From Rhizophagus clarus (Eukaryota > Glomeromycota > Glomeromycetes > Glomerales > Glomeraceae), in NCBI GenBank assembly GCA_015698045.1, contig BLAL01000278.1, positions 682,001 to 746,000 on the forward strand: a stretch of 64,000 nt of DNA, read 5' to 3'. The notes under the pieces were generated by a model that ran no database searches, was not told the DNA's origin, and was given only the letters and a program-made list of their open reading frames with translations. How positions within the stretch are numbered: position 1 is the stretch's first letter; each line of letters opens with the position of its first letter. A program made the translations under genes and the position numbers. Of the stretch, positions 10,670 through 21,312 are shown in pieces.

Positions 10670-12106
10670 ATGGACCAGTTAAATAATGATCTGCTTTTTC
10701 TAATTCTTAGAGAATTAAAAAATGATTACAAATCCCTTTATTCATGTCTTTTAGTTAATAGGACTTGGTGTGTAACAGCGGTACCAATTTTATGGAGAGA
10801 TCCTGGTCAAGTTACTCCATTTAAAAAGTCACAAGATAAACTATTTAAAATAATACTTTTACACTTATCAGAAGAATCAAGGGATATCTTGAAGAATCAA
10901 GGAATGAATAACATTATTGCAGAAACATATCGTCGCCCTTTATTTGATTATATTAATTTTTGGAAATATTTAGATTTGCATTTTGTAGAGAGACTTATTC
11001 CTCGAAGTAAGATTGGAAAGGCCAATATAGCTATTATAAGAAACGAGATATTGAGTTTATTTATTAATAGAAGTACAAAGATTATTCATCTTTTAATTCC
11101 ACAAAAGTTTGATTGTCAACTACATCTTATTCCAGGGGCTGAACATTGTCTTTCGGAACTTAAATCTTTTCAATGTGATGATGATATTGCTCAAAACATA
11201 TTAGAAGGATTGACTAGAATAATTAAATCGATTAAAAAATTAACATTAAATGTTGATCATATTATTACTGAAAATCATGGGTTCATTAAATTAATTGATA
11301 TACAAAAAAATTTAAATGATTTCAGTTTATTCAACTTTTCAAGTTTTAAAAATGAATCATTTTACAAATCTCTTGAAGAATCATTGATTAAACATGCAGA
11401 TACTATTCAATATTTAAGGATTAGTTGGAATCCTACTACAAAATTTCTTTCATATTTTGTAAATTTATTAACTTTAAAAATTGTGATGCCATTTTATAAT
11501 AATTGGGAAGATCCAAATTGGAATGATTCAAATTATTTAAAGAATCTGTCATTGCCAACCTTAAAAATCTTAATAGTTTGTAATGCTCCGTTGAATGCTT
11601 TATTAAATTTAATTGAAAATACAACAAATAATCTTTCAGAAATTAATATTAGCATACATTGTTATGCGTTACGTACTAATGGTTCAAAAATGCTTGTTCG
11701 AGCAATTTGTCAAAATTGCCCAAATATTAGATATCTTAAATTATCATTAGATGGAAATTTATTGATTTCAGAATTTGAAAATTTATTAATTAACTGTCAA
11801 TTTTTAAATAGATTAATTTTTAACGTGATGAATGATTATGAATTTAGTTGGAATGAGTTATTTCAAATATTAGCTAAATCATCTCCAATTGGTTTATTTA
11901 AGTTTGGATTTTATTCTTCTAAGGCATTTAAATTGAATGATGTAAAATCATTTTTTGATAATTGGAAAAATAGGAATCCTATTTTGTTAAAATTAATTCA
12001 TCCTAGCATAGCAACTGATCAGAGATTAGTAGATTTAATCGAACAATATAAAACAGAAGGAGTAATTAAAAAATATTCCTTTGATTTTGGTGAATATTTT
12101 GAATGA
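10670..12106 (+). CDS. F-box/LRR-like protein (gene 1)
   Basis: A 478-residue intronless gene. Residues ~3-45 form the F-box (NNDLLFLILRELKND, then LYSCLLVNRTWC and TAVPILWRDP), which in this fold binds Skp1 of SCF ubiquitin ligases. The rest is a leucine-rich helical/LRR-like region with family landmarks LEESLIKHADTIQYLRI, CPNIRYLKLSL, NCQFLNRLIF, FFDNWKNRNPILL and EQYKTEGVIKKY. I chose the ATG at 10670 because upstream in-frame sequence only encodes the T/A tract (Phe and Lys runs). The stop TGA (12104-12106) sits exactly where relatives have TGG in the terminal FEWI, so the C-terminus may be shortened by a Trp-to-stop change. The substrate is unknown. Confidence 0.93.
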   Translation: MDQLNNDLLFLILRELKNDYKSLYSCLLVNRTWCVTAVPILWRDPGQVTPFKKSQDKLFKIILLHLSEESRDILKNQGMNNIIAETYRRPLFDYINFWKYLDLHFVERLIPRSKIGKANIAIIRNEILSLFINRSTKIIHLLIPQKFDCQLHLIPGAEHCLSELKSFQCDDDIAQNILEGLTRIIKSIKKLTLNVDHIITENHGFIKLIDIQKNLNDFSLFNFSSFKNESFYKSLEESLIKHADTIQYLRISWNPTTKFLSYFVNLLTLKIVMPFYNNWEDPNWNDSNYLKNLSLPTLKILIVCNAPLNALLNLIENTTNNLSEINISIHCYALRTNGSKMLVRAICQNCPNIRYLKLSLDGNLLISEFENLLINCQFLNRLIFNVMNDYEFSWNELFQILAKSSPIGLFKFGFYSSKAFKLNDVKSFFDNWKNRNPILLKLIHPSIATDQRLVDLIEQYKTEGVIKKYSFDFGEYFE

Positions 12107-12597
12107 ATTTTAAAAGAAACATCTATATAAAGTCTTTCATTAATAAAAAAATTTATTTACAAGATTCTCAGTAATATTTGGATATTTAGTTGTAAATCAT
12201 AAATTTGATGTCAAAAAGTTATTTGTGTCACCAGTAGTTATTTTAAGGTTTTCATTCTCTTCAAATCATATTAATAAATCTTGATTTAACGTTTTTTATC
12301 AAATAAAATTCTTTAATAAAATCTTTTATATTTATCAAATGAATTATTGACGCATCACTTTAAACTATAAAACAGTGAATTTAAATTATAAATTATTAAC
12401 TTTTACTTTTGAAAACAACAAATAAATAATATATTACTTATATCAATGCTCGGTTTGTATATTATAAAATAATACAAAAGATCGTTTATATTTTTAAACA
12501 ATCATGTTATGACAAATTTTATCCACGATAATAACAATTTCTCTCATTGTTTTTTTATTTTAATCTTTTTCTATTAATAAAAAAGAAATTATAGTAA
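12107..12597. other. AT-rich intergenic stretch
   Basis: Contains the likely 3' end of F-box gene 1 (AATAAA-like TTAATAAAAAAA near 12139) and no further recognisable feature. Confidence 0.45.
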
Positions 12598-13127
12598 TTC
12601 AACGAAGATTTCCTTTTACTAATACTTGAAAATTAATTAAAGTCGATAATAAATCTCTCGATTCATGCCTATTAGTTAAATAGAACTTGGCGAAAACAGT
12701 GATGCTAATTTTGTAGGGAAATATTAATCAAATTTCTCTATCTCAAATGTCACTTGCAGACTATTTAATGTAATACTTTGGAATTTATCAGAAGGAATCA
12801 AGAGACTCAAGAAATTATTATCCGTTAATTATTTTAATTTTCGGAAATATATATATATTTATCTTCCATTTTTCAAAGAAAATTTGAAAAGTCTAATACG
12901 TCTATTAGAAGTAACGAGCTATTAGTCTTTCATTAAAATATATCTACCAATTCCACAAAATTTTGATCATCTACTTCATCTTATTCAAAGGACTGAATGT
13001 TGCTTTTCAGAACTTGAATTCTTTCAATGTGATGATGATCATATTACTTAGAAAATTTAGCTAAAATATCAAATCAATTAAAATTTCTTAATTATAATTT
13101 TGATATGAATTATGGCTTAATTAAATA
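12598..13127 (+). pseudogene. F-box/LRR-like pseudogene
   Basis: The start AACGAAGATTTCCTTTTACT corresponds to the beginning of the F-box. It is followed by degraded LDSCLLVN, a TWR-like stretch and VMLIL with TGG changed to TAG (about 12713-12715). Later pieces match the middle of the family (IPQNFDHLLHLIQ and CFSELEFFQCDDDH) with many indels and stops. Similarity ends near 13127, where different sequence begins. It lies between genes 1 and 2 in the same orientation. Confidence 0.88.
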
Positions 13128-13129
13128 AA

Positions 13130-13303
13130 ACTTATCGATGGCCTCGCTATACTCCTTTGTAGTCAAAAGAAGACCGGTAAGAAGTCTTCAGAAGGATCGA
13201 CATCAATTCTGTCGGCAAGAAATCTGATTCATCGCCCAAGTCAGAAGAAACGGAACAAGAAGGGTTTAAGCCTAACGATATTACGGTGGAGAAATTAAAG
13301 TGA
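13130..13303 (+). pseudogene. Basic C-terminal coding fragment, possibly from a retroelement
   Basis: An open frame abuts the end of the F-box pseudogene and reads LIDGLAILLCSQKKTGKKSS..., Ser/Lys/Arg-rich, ending in LRWRN and a TAA. Base composition is richer in GC than the flanks. Such basic, Ser/Lys-rich tails are common at the end of transposon-encoded ORFs in these fungi, but I cannot confirm a match. Sequence up to about 13660 may be its 3' untranslated part. Confidence 0.35.
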
Positions 13304-13720
13304 GTTTCGACAAATTTAAACGTTAAGGAGTAGTTTAGGTTTAGGTAGTTGGGGATACAATAATATTTTTACTAGCATTTTTTCAGCTATCTTTTATAGT
13401 TTTCCTTTTTTTTTTATAGTAGTTATTTATTTTCTTTAGGTTTCTTTTGCCTTGTAGATTAACCTTGTTTAGGGTTGTTTTCATGATCCTGCAGCAGAAC
13501 GGACGTTACTTTGTAATGTATTTTTAGGAAGTTCATTAGCTTACATCTAAATCATTTTCCTTTTAGAAATTATTCATAATTCTGTCAAATACCATATCTA
13601 GTAAGTTACACATTTAAATACAGCACTTGCGCTGTTGCGCACGCTTATTATATTAATGTACGTAGATCTGCAGATTTGGTTAATCGAACAAATTAGACGA
13701 CATTTTTATTACGTATGAAA

Positions 13721-14060
13721 GATATAATGGTGTAGTTAGCCGAAAAGTTCCGTCATGGCGCAGTAAATTTTCAGCTAAAAGCAGGTATATAGTTAGCCGA
13801 AAAATTCAGAACGAAGGCGCAGTAAATTTTCGGCTAACAACACCTAGCCGAAAAAAATCCATGTTGATCTTGAATATTTTGTTCATTCAACCACTACTAT
13901 CACGGCTAAATATTTTCAGCTAACTACATTATTATTTTAGCCGAAAATTTACTGTGCCTTCGGCTGAATTTTTTGGCTAACTACAAGATCAACATGAATT
14001 TTTTTTTCGGCTGTCCGAAAATTTACTGCGTCTTCGGCTGAATTACTACACCATTATATC
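13721..14060. mobile_element. Fold-back MITE (340 bp) upstream of F-box gene 2
   Basis: Terminal inverted repeats GATATAATGGTGTAGT (13721-13736) and ACTACACCATTATATC (14045-14060) match perfectly. The interior is built from inverted and direct copies of a TTAGCCGAAAA... / CGCAGTAAATTTTCGGCTAA unit. There is no transposase. It ends 15 bp before the TTTGTTACAC box of gene 2. The termini contain TA, which could be a Tc1/mariner-type target, but this is not certain. Confidence 0.85.
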
Positions 14061-14075
14061 ATGATACATAAACTA

Positions 14076-14155
14076 TTTGTTACACGATGTAATTTTTTTT
14101 AACCATTAAGATGATCAAAATTATAAAAATTTATCACTTTTTTTTTTGAAAAAAA
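14076..14155 (+). promoter_or_regulatory. Upstream module of F-box gene 2
   Basis: TTTGTTACAC at 14076-14085, 80 bp before the ATG, then T10-G-A8 (14138-14156) running into the start codon. The more distal boxes seen before gene 1 are absent because a MITE occupies that position. Confidence 0.55.
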
Positions 14156-15598
14156 ATGTGGCAGTTCAATGAAGACTTGCTTTACCTGACATTTGAAGAA
14201 TTAAAGAATGATAAAAAATCTCTTTATTCATGTCTCTTAGTTAATAGAATTTGTTGTATAACAGCGGTGCCAATTTTGTGGAGAAACCCTAGTCAAACTT
14301 CTCTATCTAAAAATTCACTGGATAAACTATTTAATGTAATACTATTACATTTGTCAGAAGAATCAAGAGATACTTTGAAGTATCGAGGAATGAATAATCT
14401 CATTGCAGAAACATATCATCGTCCTTTATTTAATTATATAAGTTTCTGGAAATATTTGGAGTTTAATTTCTTAGAAAGAATGATTTCTTCAAAAATAATT
14501 GAAAAATCAAATGTGCATGTTATGAGAAATGAGATATTAAAGTTATTCATTAACAATAATACAAAGTTTATTCACCTTTCAATTCGACAAAATTTTGATT
14601 ATCAGCTACTACATCTTACTCTAGAGGCTGAATGTTGTTTTTCAGAACTTGAATCTTTTCAGTCTTACGATAATATTGATCAAAATATTTTAGAAAGATT
14701 GACCAGAATATGCAAATCAATTAAAAAAGTAAAATTATTTATTAGTACTTATAATTATGGGTTCATCAAATTAATTGAAATACAAAAAAATTTAAATGAT
14801 TTCCGTTTAATACATACTTCAAGTTTTGGAAATGAATCATTTTACAAATCACTTGAGGAATCATTAATTAAACATGCAGATACCGTACAGTATTTGAGTA
14901 TTGGTTGGAATCCTACTACAAGATTCCTTTCATATTTTGTAAACTTATTATATTTAGAAATTACGAAGCATTATTTCATAAATTGGAATGATCCAACTTG
15001 GGATGACCCGAATTATTTAAAGAATTTATCGTTACCTATCTTAAAAATTTTAAAAGTTTATCGCTCTCCATTGAATGCTATAGTAAATTTAATTAATAAT
15101 ACAACAGAAAATCTTTCTGAAATTAGTATACATTGCAATAAGAATATAGATTCTGATAGTTGTAAAATACTTATTCAAGCAATTTATCAAAATTGTCCAA
15201 ATATTAGGTATCTTAAATTGTCATTGAACAGTTATTTATTGATTTCAGAATTTGAAAATTTATTAATTAATTGTCACCATTTAAATGGATTAATAATTAA
15301 TATAAGCAAAGATTTTAAATTTAATTGGAATATGTTATTTCAAATATTAACCAAATCATCAACAGTTAGTTTGTTTAAATTTAAATTTTTTTCTATGATA
15401 TTTAAATTAGAAGATATAAAATTATTTCTTGAGAATTGGAAAAATAGGAAACCTATATTGTTAAAAATAAATCAATATATTAGTGAACCAGATCCGGAAC
15501 TAGTAAATTTGATCGAACAATATAAAGCAAAAGGTGTTATTAAAAATTGTTTCTTTGATCCTGGAGAAATTACTTATGAAGATTTTGAATGGATTTAG
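14156..15598 (+). CDS. F-box/LRR-like protein (gene 2)
   Basis: 480 residues, intronless. F-box at residues ~3-45 (EDLLYLTFEELKNDKKSLYS, then CLLVN and TAVPILWRNP). The usual RTWC inside the box is RICC here, losing the conserved Trp (position 33), a core residue of the F-box third helix, which could weaken Skp1 binding. LRR-like C-terminal region: LEESLIKHADTVQYLSIGW, CPNIRYLKLSL, ISEFENLLINC, FLENWKNRKPILL and EQYKAKGVIK, ending with the full family terminus EDFEWI. Expected role: substrate receptor of an SCF ubiquitin ligase; target unknown. Closest in style to genes 1 and 3. Confidence 0.93.
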   Translation: MWQFNEDLLYLTFEELKNDKKSLYSCLLVNRICCITAVPILWRNPSQTSLSKNSLDKLFNVILLHLSEESRDTLKYRGMNNLIAETYHRPLFNYISFWKYLEFNFLERMISSKIIEKSNVHVMRNEILKLFINNNTKFIHLSIRQNFDYQLLHLTLEAECCFSELESFQSYDNIDQNILERLTRICKSIKKVKLFISTYNYGFIKLIEIQKNLNDFRLIHTSSFGNESFYKSLEESLIKHADTVQYLSIGWNPTTRFLSYFVNLLYLEITKHYFINWNDPTWDDPNYLKNLSLPILKILKVYRSPLNAIVNLINNTTENLSEISIHCNKNIDSDSCKILIQAIYQNCPNIRYLKLSLNSYLLISEFENLLINCHHLNGLIINISKDFKFNWNMLFQILTKSSTVSLFKFKFFSMIFKLEDIKLFLENWKNRKPILLKINQYISEPDPELVNLIEQYKAKGVIKNCFFDPGEITYEDFEWI

Positions 15599-16312
15599 AG
15601 AAAATTTTATAGAGCAAGTTTAGAAATTATTTTATCCAAAAATTTAATAATTTCTTAATTTTCTACATATAGTGTCTATTTATCGTGGGGAAATCATTTC
15701 TTTTTACTATCGCTATTATATTTATTATATTAGTATTCTAAATATCAAATAAATGTATTTGATGTAATTATAACAAAATTTCAAATTATTTACGATTGGA
15801 CGATTTTTTTTTAAAAAAAAAAAAAATCGGTAAAACATACTAATGATAAATGTTTTATAAGATTCGGTTTGATTACTTTAATACTTACAATATGTGAACA
15901 TTTGGCTATAAAATATAAATTTGATTCAAAAACCCTATTATCTACATTTAATTTGAAATCATAAAATCATATCTAGATTTTAGATGATATAATACTGAAA
16001 TTCTTTTGTCTGTTAGTATGTCATTCTTCATTCATGATTAATGTTTATATGTAAAAGAGAGCTATTTTAATAAATCTTTTCACTTTTTTAAACGAAGCAG
16101 ATATTATTGCATCACATTAAGTTTTTTTGTACTTTTCCGTCCAGGAGTGTTTCAAATTTTGGAATTATACAATATTAAAAAATAAATTAACAATTTCATT
16201 AAATTTTATTGTCATCGTGCTACAAAAGTTTAATTAAATATATAATGACACTACATTAACGCTTAACGCTTTATTTCCTTACCTGTTACGTCAAAAATGT
16301 TAAAGAATTATA
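15599..16312. other. Intergenic stretch with an oligo(T)-oligo(A) palindrome
   Basis: At about 15803-15830 a T run abuts an A run inside a GATT...AATC palindrome, like the tracts found at F-box start codons, but no open frame follows. No other feature is seen. Confidence 0.45.
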
Positions 16313-16532
16313 ATGGTGACACAGGAGCAAAAAATGGTATGGTTGCAAAGGATGATGATCAACCATTGTGCAAAAGGTTTGTGAAACATAATGTAATATT
16401 TGTTATACAAAATATCCTTTTTTTATGCCATTAAAACAGAGACAATTTCTGGTTTTTTTTTTTTTTTTTTTTTATTATTATTATTATTATTTTAAAAATA
16501 AAAAAAAAAAAATAAAAAAAAAAAAAAAAAAA
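16313..16532 (+). promoter_or_regulatory. Upstream module of F-box gene 3
   Basis: ATGGTGACACAGGAGCAAAA (16313-16332), GTAATATTTGTTATACAA (ending 16410), a T21 run (16453-16473), a (TTA)n stretch, then an A-rich tract reaching the ATG at 16533. The T/A tract is expanded compared with other copies. Confidence 0.55.
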
Positions 16533-17963
16533 ATGTCGCTTCTTAATAGTGATGTGCTTTTCCTAATAATTGAAGAATTAAGAGATGATAAAAATTCCCT
16601 TTATTCATGTCTTTCAGTTAATAGAACTTGGTGTGTAACAACAGTTCCAATTTTATGGAGAAATCCTGGTCAATATTCTTTGACTAAGGATTCAGAAAAT
16701 ATACTATTTTGTACAACAATTTTACATTTATCGGAAGAATCGAGAGATATCTTGAAGAATCAAGGAATGGATAATCTTATTACAGAAACACACTGGCGTC
16801 CTTTATTCAATTATATAAGTTGCTGGAAATATCTGGATTTGTCTTTTCTAGAATATGTAGATTCTTTAAAAATTATTGGAAAATTCAACGTGCCTATTTT
16901 AAAAAATGAGTTATTAAAGTTATTCATCAAAAATACAAAGTTAATTCACCTGTCGATTCCACAGAATTTTGATTATCAACTACATCTTATTTCAGGAGCT
17001 GATTGTTGCTTTTCAGAACTTGAATGCCTTAATTGTGGTGATAATATTGCTCAAGATATTTTGGAAGGATTAGCTAGAATTTGCAAATCGATTAAAAAAA
17101 TGAACTTATTTATTTTCGATTATGCTAGTACTAATAATTGTGGGCTCTTTAAATTAATTGAAATGCAAAAAAATTTAAATGATTTCAATTTATTCAATAT
17201 TCATCATTCATTTTCTGCAAATGAAAATAAATCATTTTATAAATCTCTTGAAGAATCATTAATTAAACATGCAGATACTATTCAATATTTGAGAATTGAT
17301 TGGGATCTTACTACAAAATTTCTTTCATATTTCGTAAACTTATTATATTTAGAAATTAAGAAACCATATTCCATAAATTGGAATGATCCAAATTATTTAA
17401 AGAATTTGCCATTACCTAATTTAAAAATCCTAAGAGTTTATTGTGCTCCATTGAAGATTTTAGTAAACTTGATCGAAAACACAACAGAAAATATTTCTGA
17501 AATTAGTATGCATTGTAATAATGTACATCATGATAATTGCGAATTGCTTAAAGCGATTTATCAGAATTGTCCAAATATTAAGTATCTCAAATTATCATTA
17601 CATAGTGTGAATTTACTAACCTCAGAATTTGAAAGTTTATTGATTAATTGTCAATTTTTAAATGAATTATCTATTAAAATATATGATGATATTAATGAAT
17701 TTAATTGGGGTAAATTGTTTTTTATTTTAGCTAAGTCAGCACCAATTAGTTTATTTAATTTTAAATTTTATTTTAGGACATTTAAATTAGAAGATTTTAA
17801 ATTATTTTTCGATAATTGGAAAAATAGGAGGCCTATGTTGTTAAAAATAAAACATTCTAGAGATGAATCAGATCAGCAATTAGTAGATTTAGTCGAACAA
17901 TATAGAGCAAAAGGAATAATTAAAAAATGGACCCTTCATTATGAATTAGTAGTTTTTGGATAA
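16533..17963 (+). CDS. F-box/LRR-like protein (gene 3)
   Basis: 476 residues, intronless. F-box at residues ~3-45 (NSDVLFLIIEELRDDKNSLY, CLSVNRTWCVTTVPILWRNP). The LRR-like remainder includes LEESLIKHADTIQYLRIDW, CPNIKYLKLSL, FESLLINCQFLNELS, FFDNWKNRRPMLL and EQYRAKGIIKK. The upstream in-frame Phe/Tyr/Lys run is the T/A tract and not protein. The C-terminus (HYELVVFG) has diverged and lacks the terminal FEWI. Predicted SCF substrate adaptor by family. Confidence 0.93.
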   Translation: MSLLNSDVLFLIIEELRDDKNSLYSCLSVNRTWCVTTVPILWRNPGQYSLTKDSENILFCTTILHLSEESRDILKNQGMDNLITETHWRPLFNYISCWKYLDLSFLEYVDSLKIIGKFNVPILKNELLKLFIKNTKLIHLSIPQNFDYQLHLISGADCCFSELECLNCGDNIAQDILEGLARICKSIKKMNLFIFDYASTNNCGLFKLIEMQKNLNDFNLFNIHHSFSANENKSFYKSLEESLIKHADTIQYLRIDWDLTTKFLSYFVNLLYLEIKKPYSINWNDPNYLKNLPLPNLKILRVYCAPLKILVNLIENTTENISEISMHCNNVHHDNCELLKAIYQNCPNIKYLKLSLHSVNLLTSEFESLLINCQFLNELSIKIYDDINEFNWGKLFFILAKSAPISLFNFKFYFRTFKLEDFKLFFDNWKNRRPMLLKIKHSRDESDQQLVDLVEQYRAKGIIKKWTLHYELVVFG

Positions 17964-18985
17964 TTTGAATAGGTTTGAAAAAAACATCTATAAATAGAAG
18001 CAAATTCAGTTTCAAATTAACTTGTATGAATTCCTTTTTGTTAATAATTTCATTTTTATTTGAACGTTTCAATTACATATGCGATAATTTTTTCATTCAT
18101 TAGTAAAAAAATTTTATTATGCATGCAATATACTTTGTATTTGTATTCCAAAATATAATAAATGAATTTCATGTATGTAATTAATTACTATTTACGGCTC
18201 AGTAAAATTTTTAATTTGAAAATCTTTTTTTTTTATTTGTTAATATCGATATGCCATCCTTCGTTTATGACTAATGTAGAAGAGAAGTAAAATTCTTTCG
18301 TGTTATTGAGCAAGGAAAAAGTAATAACTATCGTTGCATTATATTATTTGCAATAAATTTTGGCCTATATAGCTTTTCTCCTCTATTTATTATCCTTTTA
18401 AAATTCGTTTACTTGCTTTTCGAGCGCGTCTTCTTTCTTCAGTAATCTTGATATGCAATCATCGTGTCGTTCACTCTAATTTTAGGGGCGCAGGCTTTTG
18501 ATAATGGTAGTATATGACATTTACGTCGATGACGTGACATAATAAATGATTATACCACTAAAGTTTTTACGTATAACATAAAAGAAATAATAAAATATAA
18601 TGTGATTTATTCATATATTAAAGAAATAATAATAATTATTTGTAGGTTATTGTAAGTTACTAGTCATAACATAATACATAAATATATTTACACTTAAAAA
18701 GCTTGCTTAAGAACACTGACATTCTTGTTTTCAGTGATTGAGTAATTCGGGTTATAATCTGAAATTTATTTTTCTATCTTGTAATCTATAAAATCAGAGT
18801 ATGCACCGAGCGATAGATTATCATTTTATTCTTCTTCCTCGTTTAATGATATGATATTACCTATTGAGTCTAGAATTTCATATGGCAAAAGTCATTTACG
18901 ACATCATACGACAATGTGACGCTATTGATGTGACGTCTAGAAATTGACGTGACTATAAAGAATTCAAAAGTCTGTACCCTACTAA
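17964..18985. other. Intergenic stretch, no gene recognised
   Basis: AT-rich up to about 18360, then gradually richer in GC. Copies of TGACGTGAC occur near 18530 and 18948, a related GATGTGACGTC near 18928, and an inverted copy near 19650, around the decayed coding patch that follows. Confidence 0.4.
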
Positions 18986-18994
18986 TTTTGTCAG

Positions 18995-19026
18995 TCCGTA
19001 GGACTTCCTATCCGTAGGACTTCCTA
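18995..19026. repeat. Tandem 16-bp duplication
   Basis: TCCGTAGGACTTCCTA is repeated twice back to back (18995-19010 and 19011-19026). Confidence 0.85.
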
Positions 19027-19029
19027 TCC

Positions 19030-19950
19030 CACCTTATTCCATTCTTCTTTTGATACACTGAACGCGGCTAATTCTTCATCCATTATTTTGATTTCATGAG
19101 TCTCCTGAATCTTTTCTACTTTTGTTCGCGTTTTCGCTATTTTAGTCACGCACGTCACTCGAAAAATCCATATCACCTTTGATGATCCACGGTCCTTCAG
19201 TTGTTAGCAACGAGATTTTATCCTTATTCAATGCTTCTTCCTGTCTAAGCATTTTTAGTCCAAATTTCTCGTGAAAATGTATTTTCTTTATCTCAATCAA
19301 ATTTAGCGAATCTGTATCTGTATTTGTATTTTTAACCGTACGAGAATATGATATGGTCTCTTTGACATTTTTCAGGTCGTGATTGATTTCTTTAAAAAGC
19401 TGAAATTTGTTTTCTTCTTTAATGTCCATGACTCCCGTGAAGCTAGGATACCATTTTATGAACTTCAGTTGTCCATTGTCGTCAATCACCGTCACCCTAT
19501 CTCCGGAAGTGAAGGATTCATCTTCTTGTTTCTTTAAATTAATAGAAACCTTAACTATTTTATATTTATATTGTATTTGATAGATATTTTCTACTTTCCC
19601 GATTTGTTCATTGAGAATTAACATTTTCAAACCGACTTAGGATATCGTACATCGTCACGTCATGTGTAACGTGTTCTCTGTTCTTTGCTGCGCCTCACAA
19701 AGCCAGCCAAATTTTGGTTTCTTATCGAAGAAATATCCTTTGGGTACATAGTCAAGAATTGGTCTCCAAATAATAAATGATACAGTTTCTTCTAAGTTCA
19801 TTATACTGGTGGCGCGGTTAAAATATTCTGTGTTGCTTCCGGACTTTCTGTCTATTTTATTGAAAAATTCTCTACATGAAAAGCGTCTATATTTCTGTAG
19901 TTTCTTCTTACATTTCTCTCCACTTCCACTTGTACTAACTGCTTAATTTT
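19030..19950 (-). pseudogene. Decayed minus-strand gene of unknown family
   Basis: Three coding-like stretches follow one another on the minus strand. About 19945-19660 has a basic Cys-containing part (KCKKKLQKYRRFSCREF), then NLEETVSFIIWRPILDYVPK and KKPKFGWLCEAQQRTENTL, before a TGA. 19624-19142 is an intact 160-residue frame starting MLILNEQIGKVENIYQIQYK and containing SGDRVTVIDDNGQLKFIKWY. About 19140-19035 has KTRTKVEKIQETHEIKIMDE and EEWNKVG in another frame. Amino-acid composition is ordinary and GC content is above the neighbourhood, unlike the Asn/Leu-rich F-box genes. The pieces could be exons, or a transposon protein that has lost frame. I do not recognise the family. Confidence 0.5.
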
Positions 19951-20045
19951 AACATAACTTTTGGTCGTTTTTTCTCTTTTTCTAACGTAAAAATTTTGGA
20001 CAGAGATTAATGATTGTGACATCAAATACTTATAGTTTTGGATAT

Positions 20046-20290
20046 ACTGTTTATGTTTTAGCTAAGCCAACGCCAATTAGTTTATTTAAATTTAAATTTC
20101 GTTTTGAGGTATTTGAAATAGAAGATTTAAAATAATTTTTGATTGAAAAATAGAAATCTCATGTCGTTAAAAATAGATAGTATATAGATCAACAAATAGT
20201 AAGGTTAATGAAACGATATAAATCAAAAGAAGTTATTAAAATATTCCTATCATTTTAGTGAAAGTATTCATGAAGATTTTGAATGATCAT
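20046..20290 (+). pseudogene. F-box/LRR-like pseudogene, C-terminal fragment
   Basis: Begins LAKPTPISLFKFKFRFEVFE, matching LAKSAPISLFNFKFYF of gene 3. It then shows broken copies of the FFDNWKNR, EQYKAKG and EDFEWI blocks. TAA and TGA stops and frame changes interrupt it. The terminal Trp codon reads TGA at 20284-20286. No 5' part is present; the upstream sequence is the unrelated decayed gene. Confidence 0.85.
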
Positions 20291-21128
20291 AGAAATTTCT
20301 TTTAAATTGTGACTTCTTACAGGACATTTCCAAATTATTCTTTTGGTTGACGTATCATTTTATAAATATTTACGAGAATAAGAAACATTTTATTATGTCT
20401 AAAATTCCTAGTTTATTAAATAATTATTATAAAAGAGAATATACATATTAATTATTTCATGTAGGTGAAAGTTAGACTTCCATAAAGAAAATCATGATGT
20501 TAGAAACGTTCCCAGATTAAAAATATTAAAGTAAAATGAACTATACGACTATATATATGTACAGTATGTACAGTACGTGAAACTTGCGTATGTTTGTTAT
20601 TATATAAAACGAGTTATAGGAATAAATGTACTTAATAATAAAGTCCTGATCATTTTAATAATTATGAAGTCTAACATCAATTCGTAAGAGAACGAAACAA
20701 TTATAATAAAATTATGTCATATTAATAATGATTGTACAGATTTTGTTTAACCCTATGCGTTTTCCTCATCCGCTTTTATTTGTAACACTGATGATCTAGT
20801 TATTTCCAATATATTTTTCTGCTATAAAATAAAAAAAAATTAGCATAAAAAAAACAAATTAAATTTAAATAAATGGCGGAACGAACTTTAACGCTTTCTG
20901 TTTTCTTAGTAAATAACTCATTATTAATCATATTGTTCAAAATCACTCAGTATAGCAGTTAACGGGTCAATTTAATATTTTCATTAACTCATAATAAACA
21001 GATGTTCTTAATATACAAAATTATACTATTTATGCACACGTATGTGCTTCAGTACATGCATACACAAAACATTTATGCGGCGCAGTCTATGTAATATATT
21101 TTCAATTAGATTGTTATTTCTAACTTTT
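20291..21128. other. Gene-free AT-rich stretch
   Basis: No credible coding sequence or structured repeat is seen. Confidence 0.45.
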
Positions 21129-21312
21129 CTAGAAAAAATAAGGATTGAAAAAGTATTTCACATACATTTTCCTATCATGAACCATAAATGGTACATTAGT
21201 AGATAAAAGTGAGATTTTTTTTCTAGCTTTAGCAACAATTTCAATAATAATGTGATCAATTGGTACAGGTGTTCTATAAATATCAGAACAAAATGTCGCA
21301 TTTAAAAGTAAA
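21129..21312 (-). pseudogene. Short coding fragment cut by a MITE
   Basis: A minus-strand frame reads LLNATFCSDIYRTPVPIDHI, continues through a KARKK stretch to VPFMVHDRKMYVKYFFN, and stops at 21129. Upstream on the minus strand it runs straight into the MITE at 21313-21497. Past the element, the same frame can be resumed (QTFISHFYV...) if the element and one TA are removed. I do not recognise the family; the composition looks like real protein. Confidence 0.4.
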
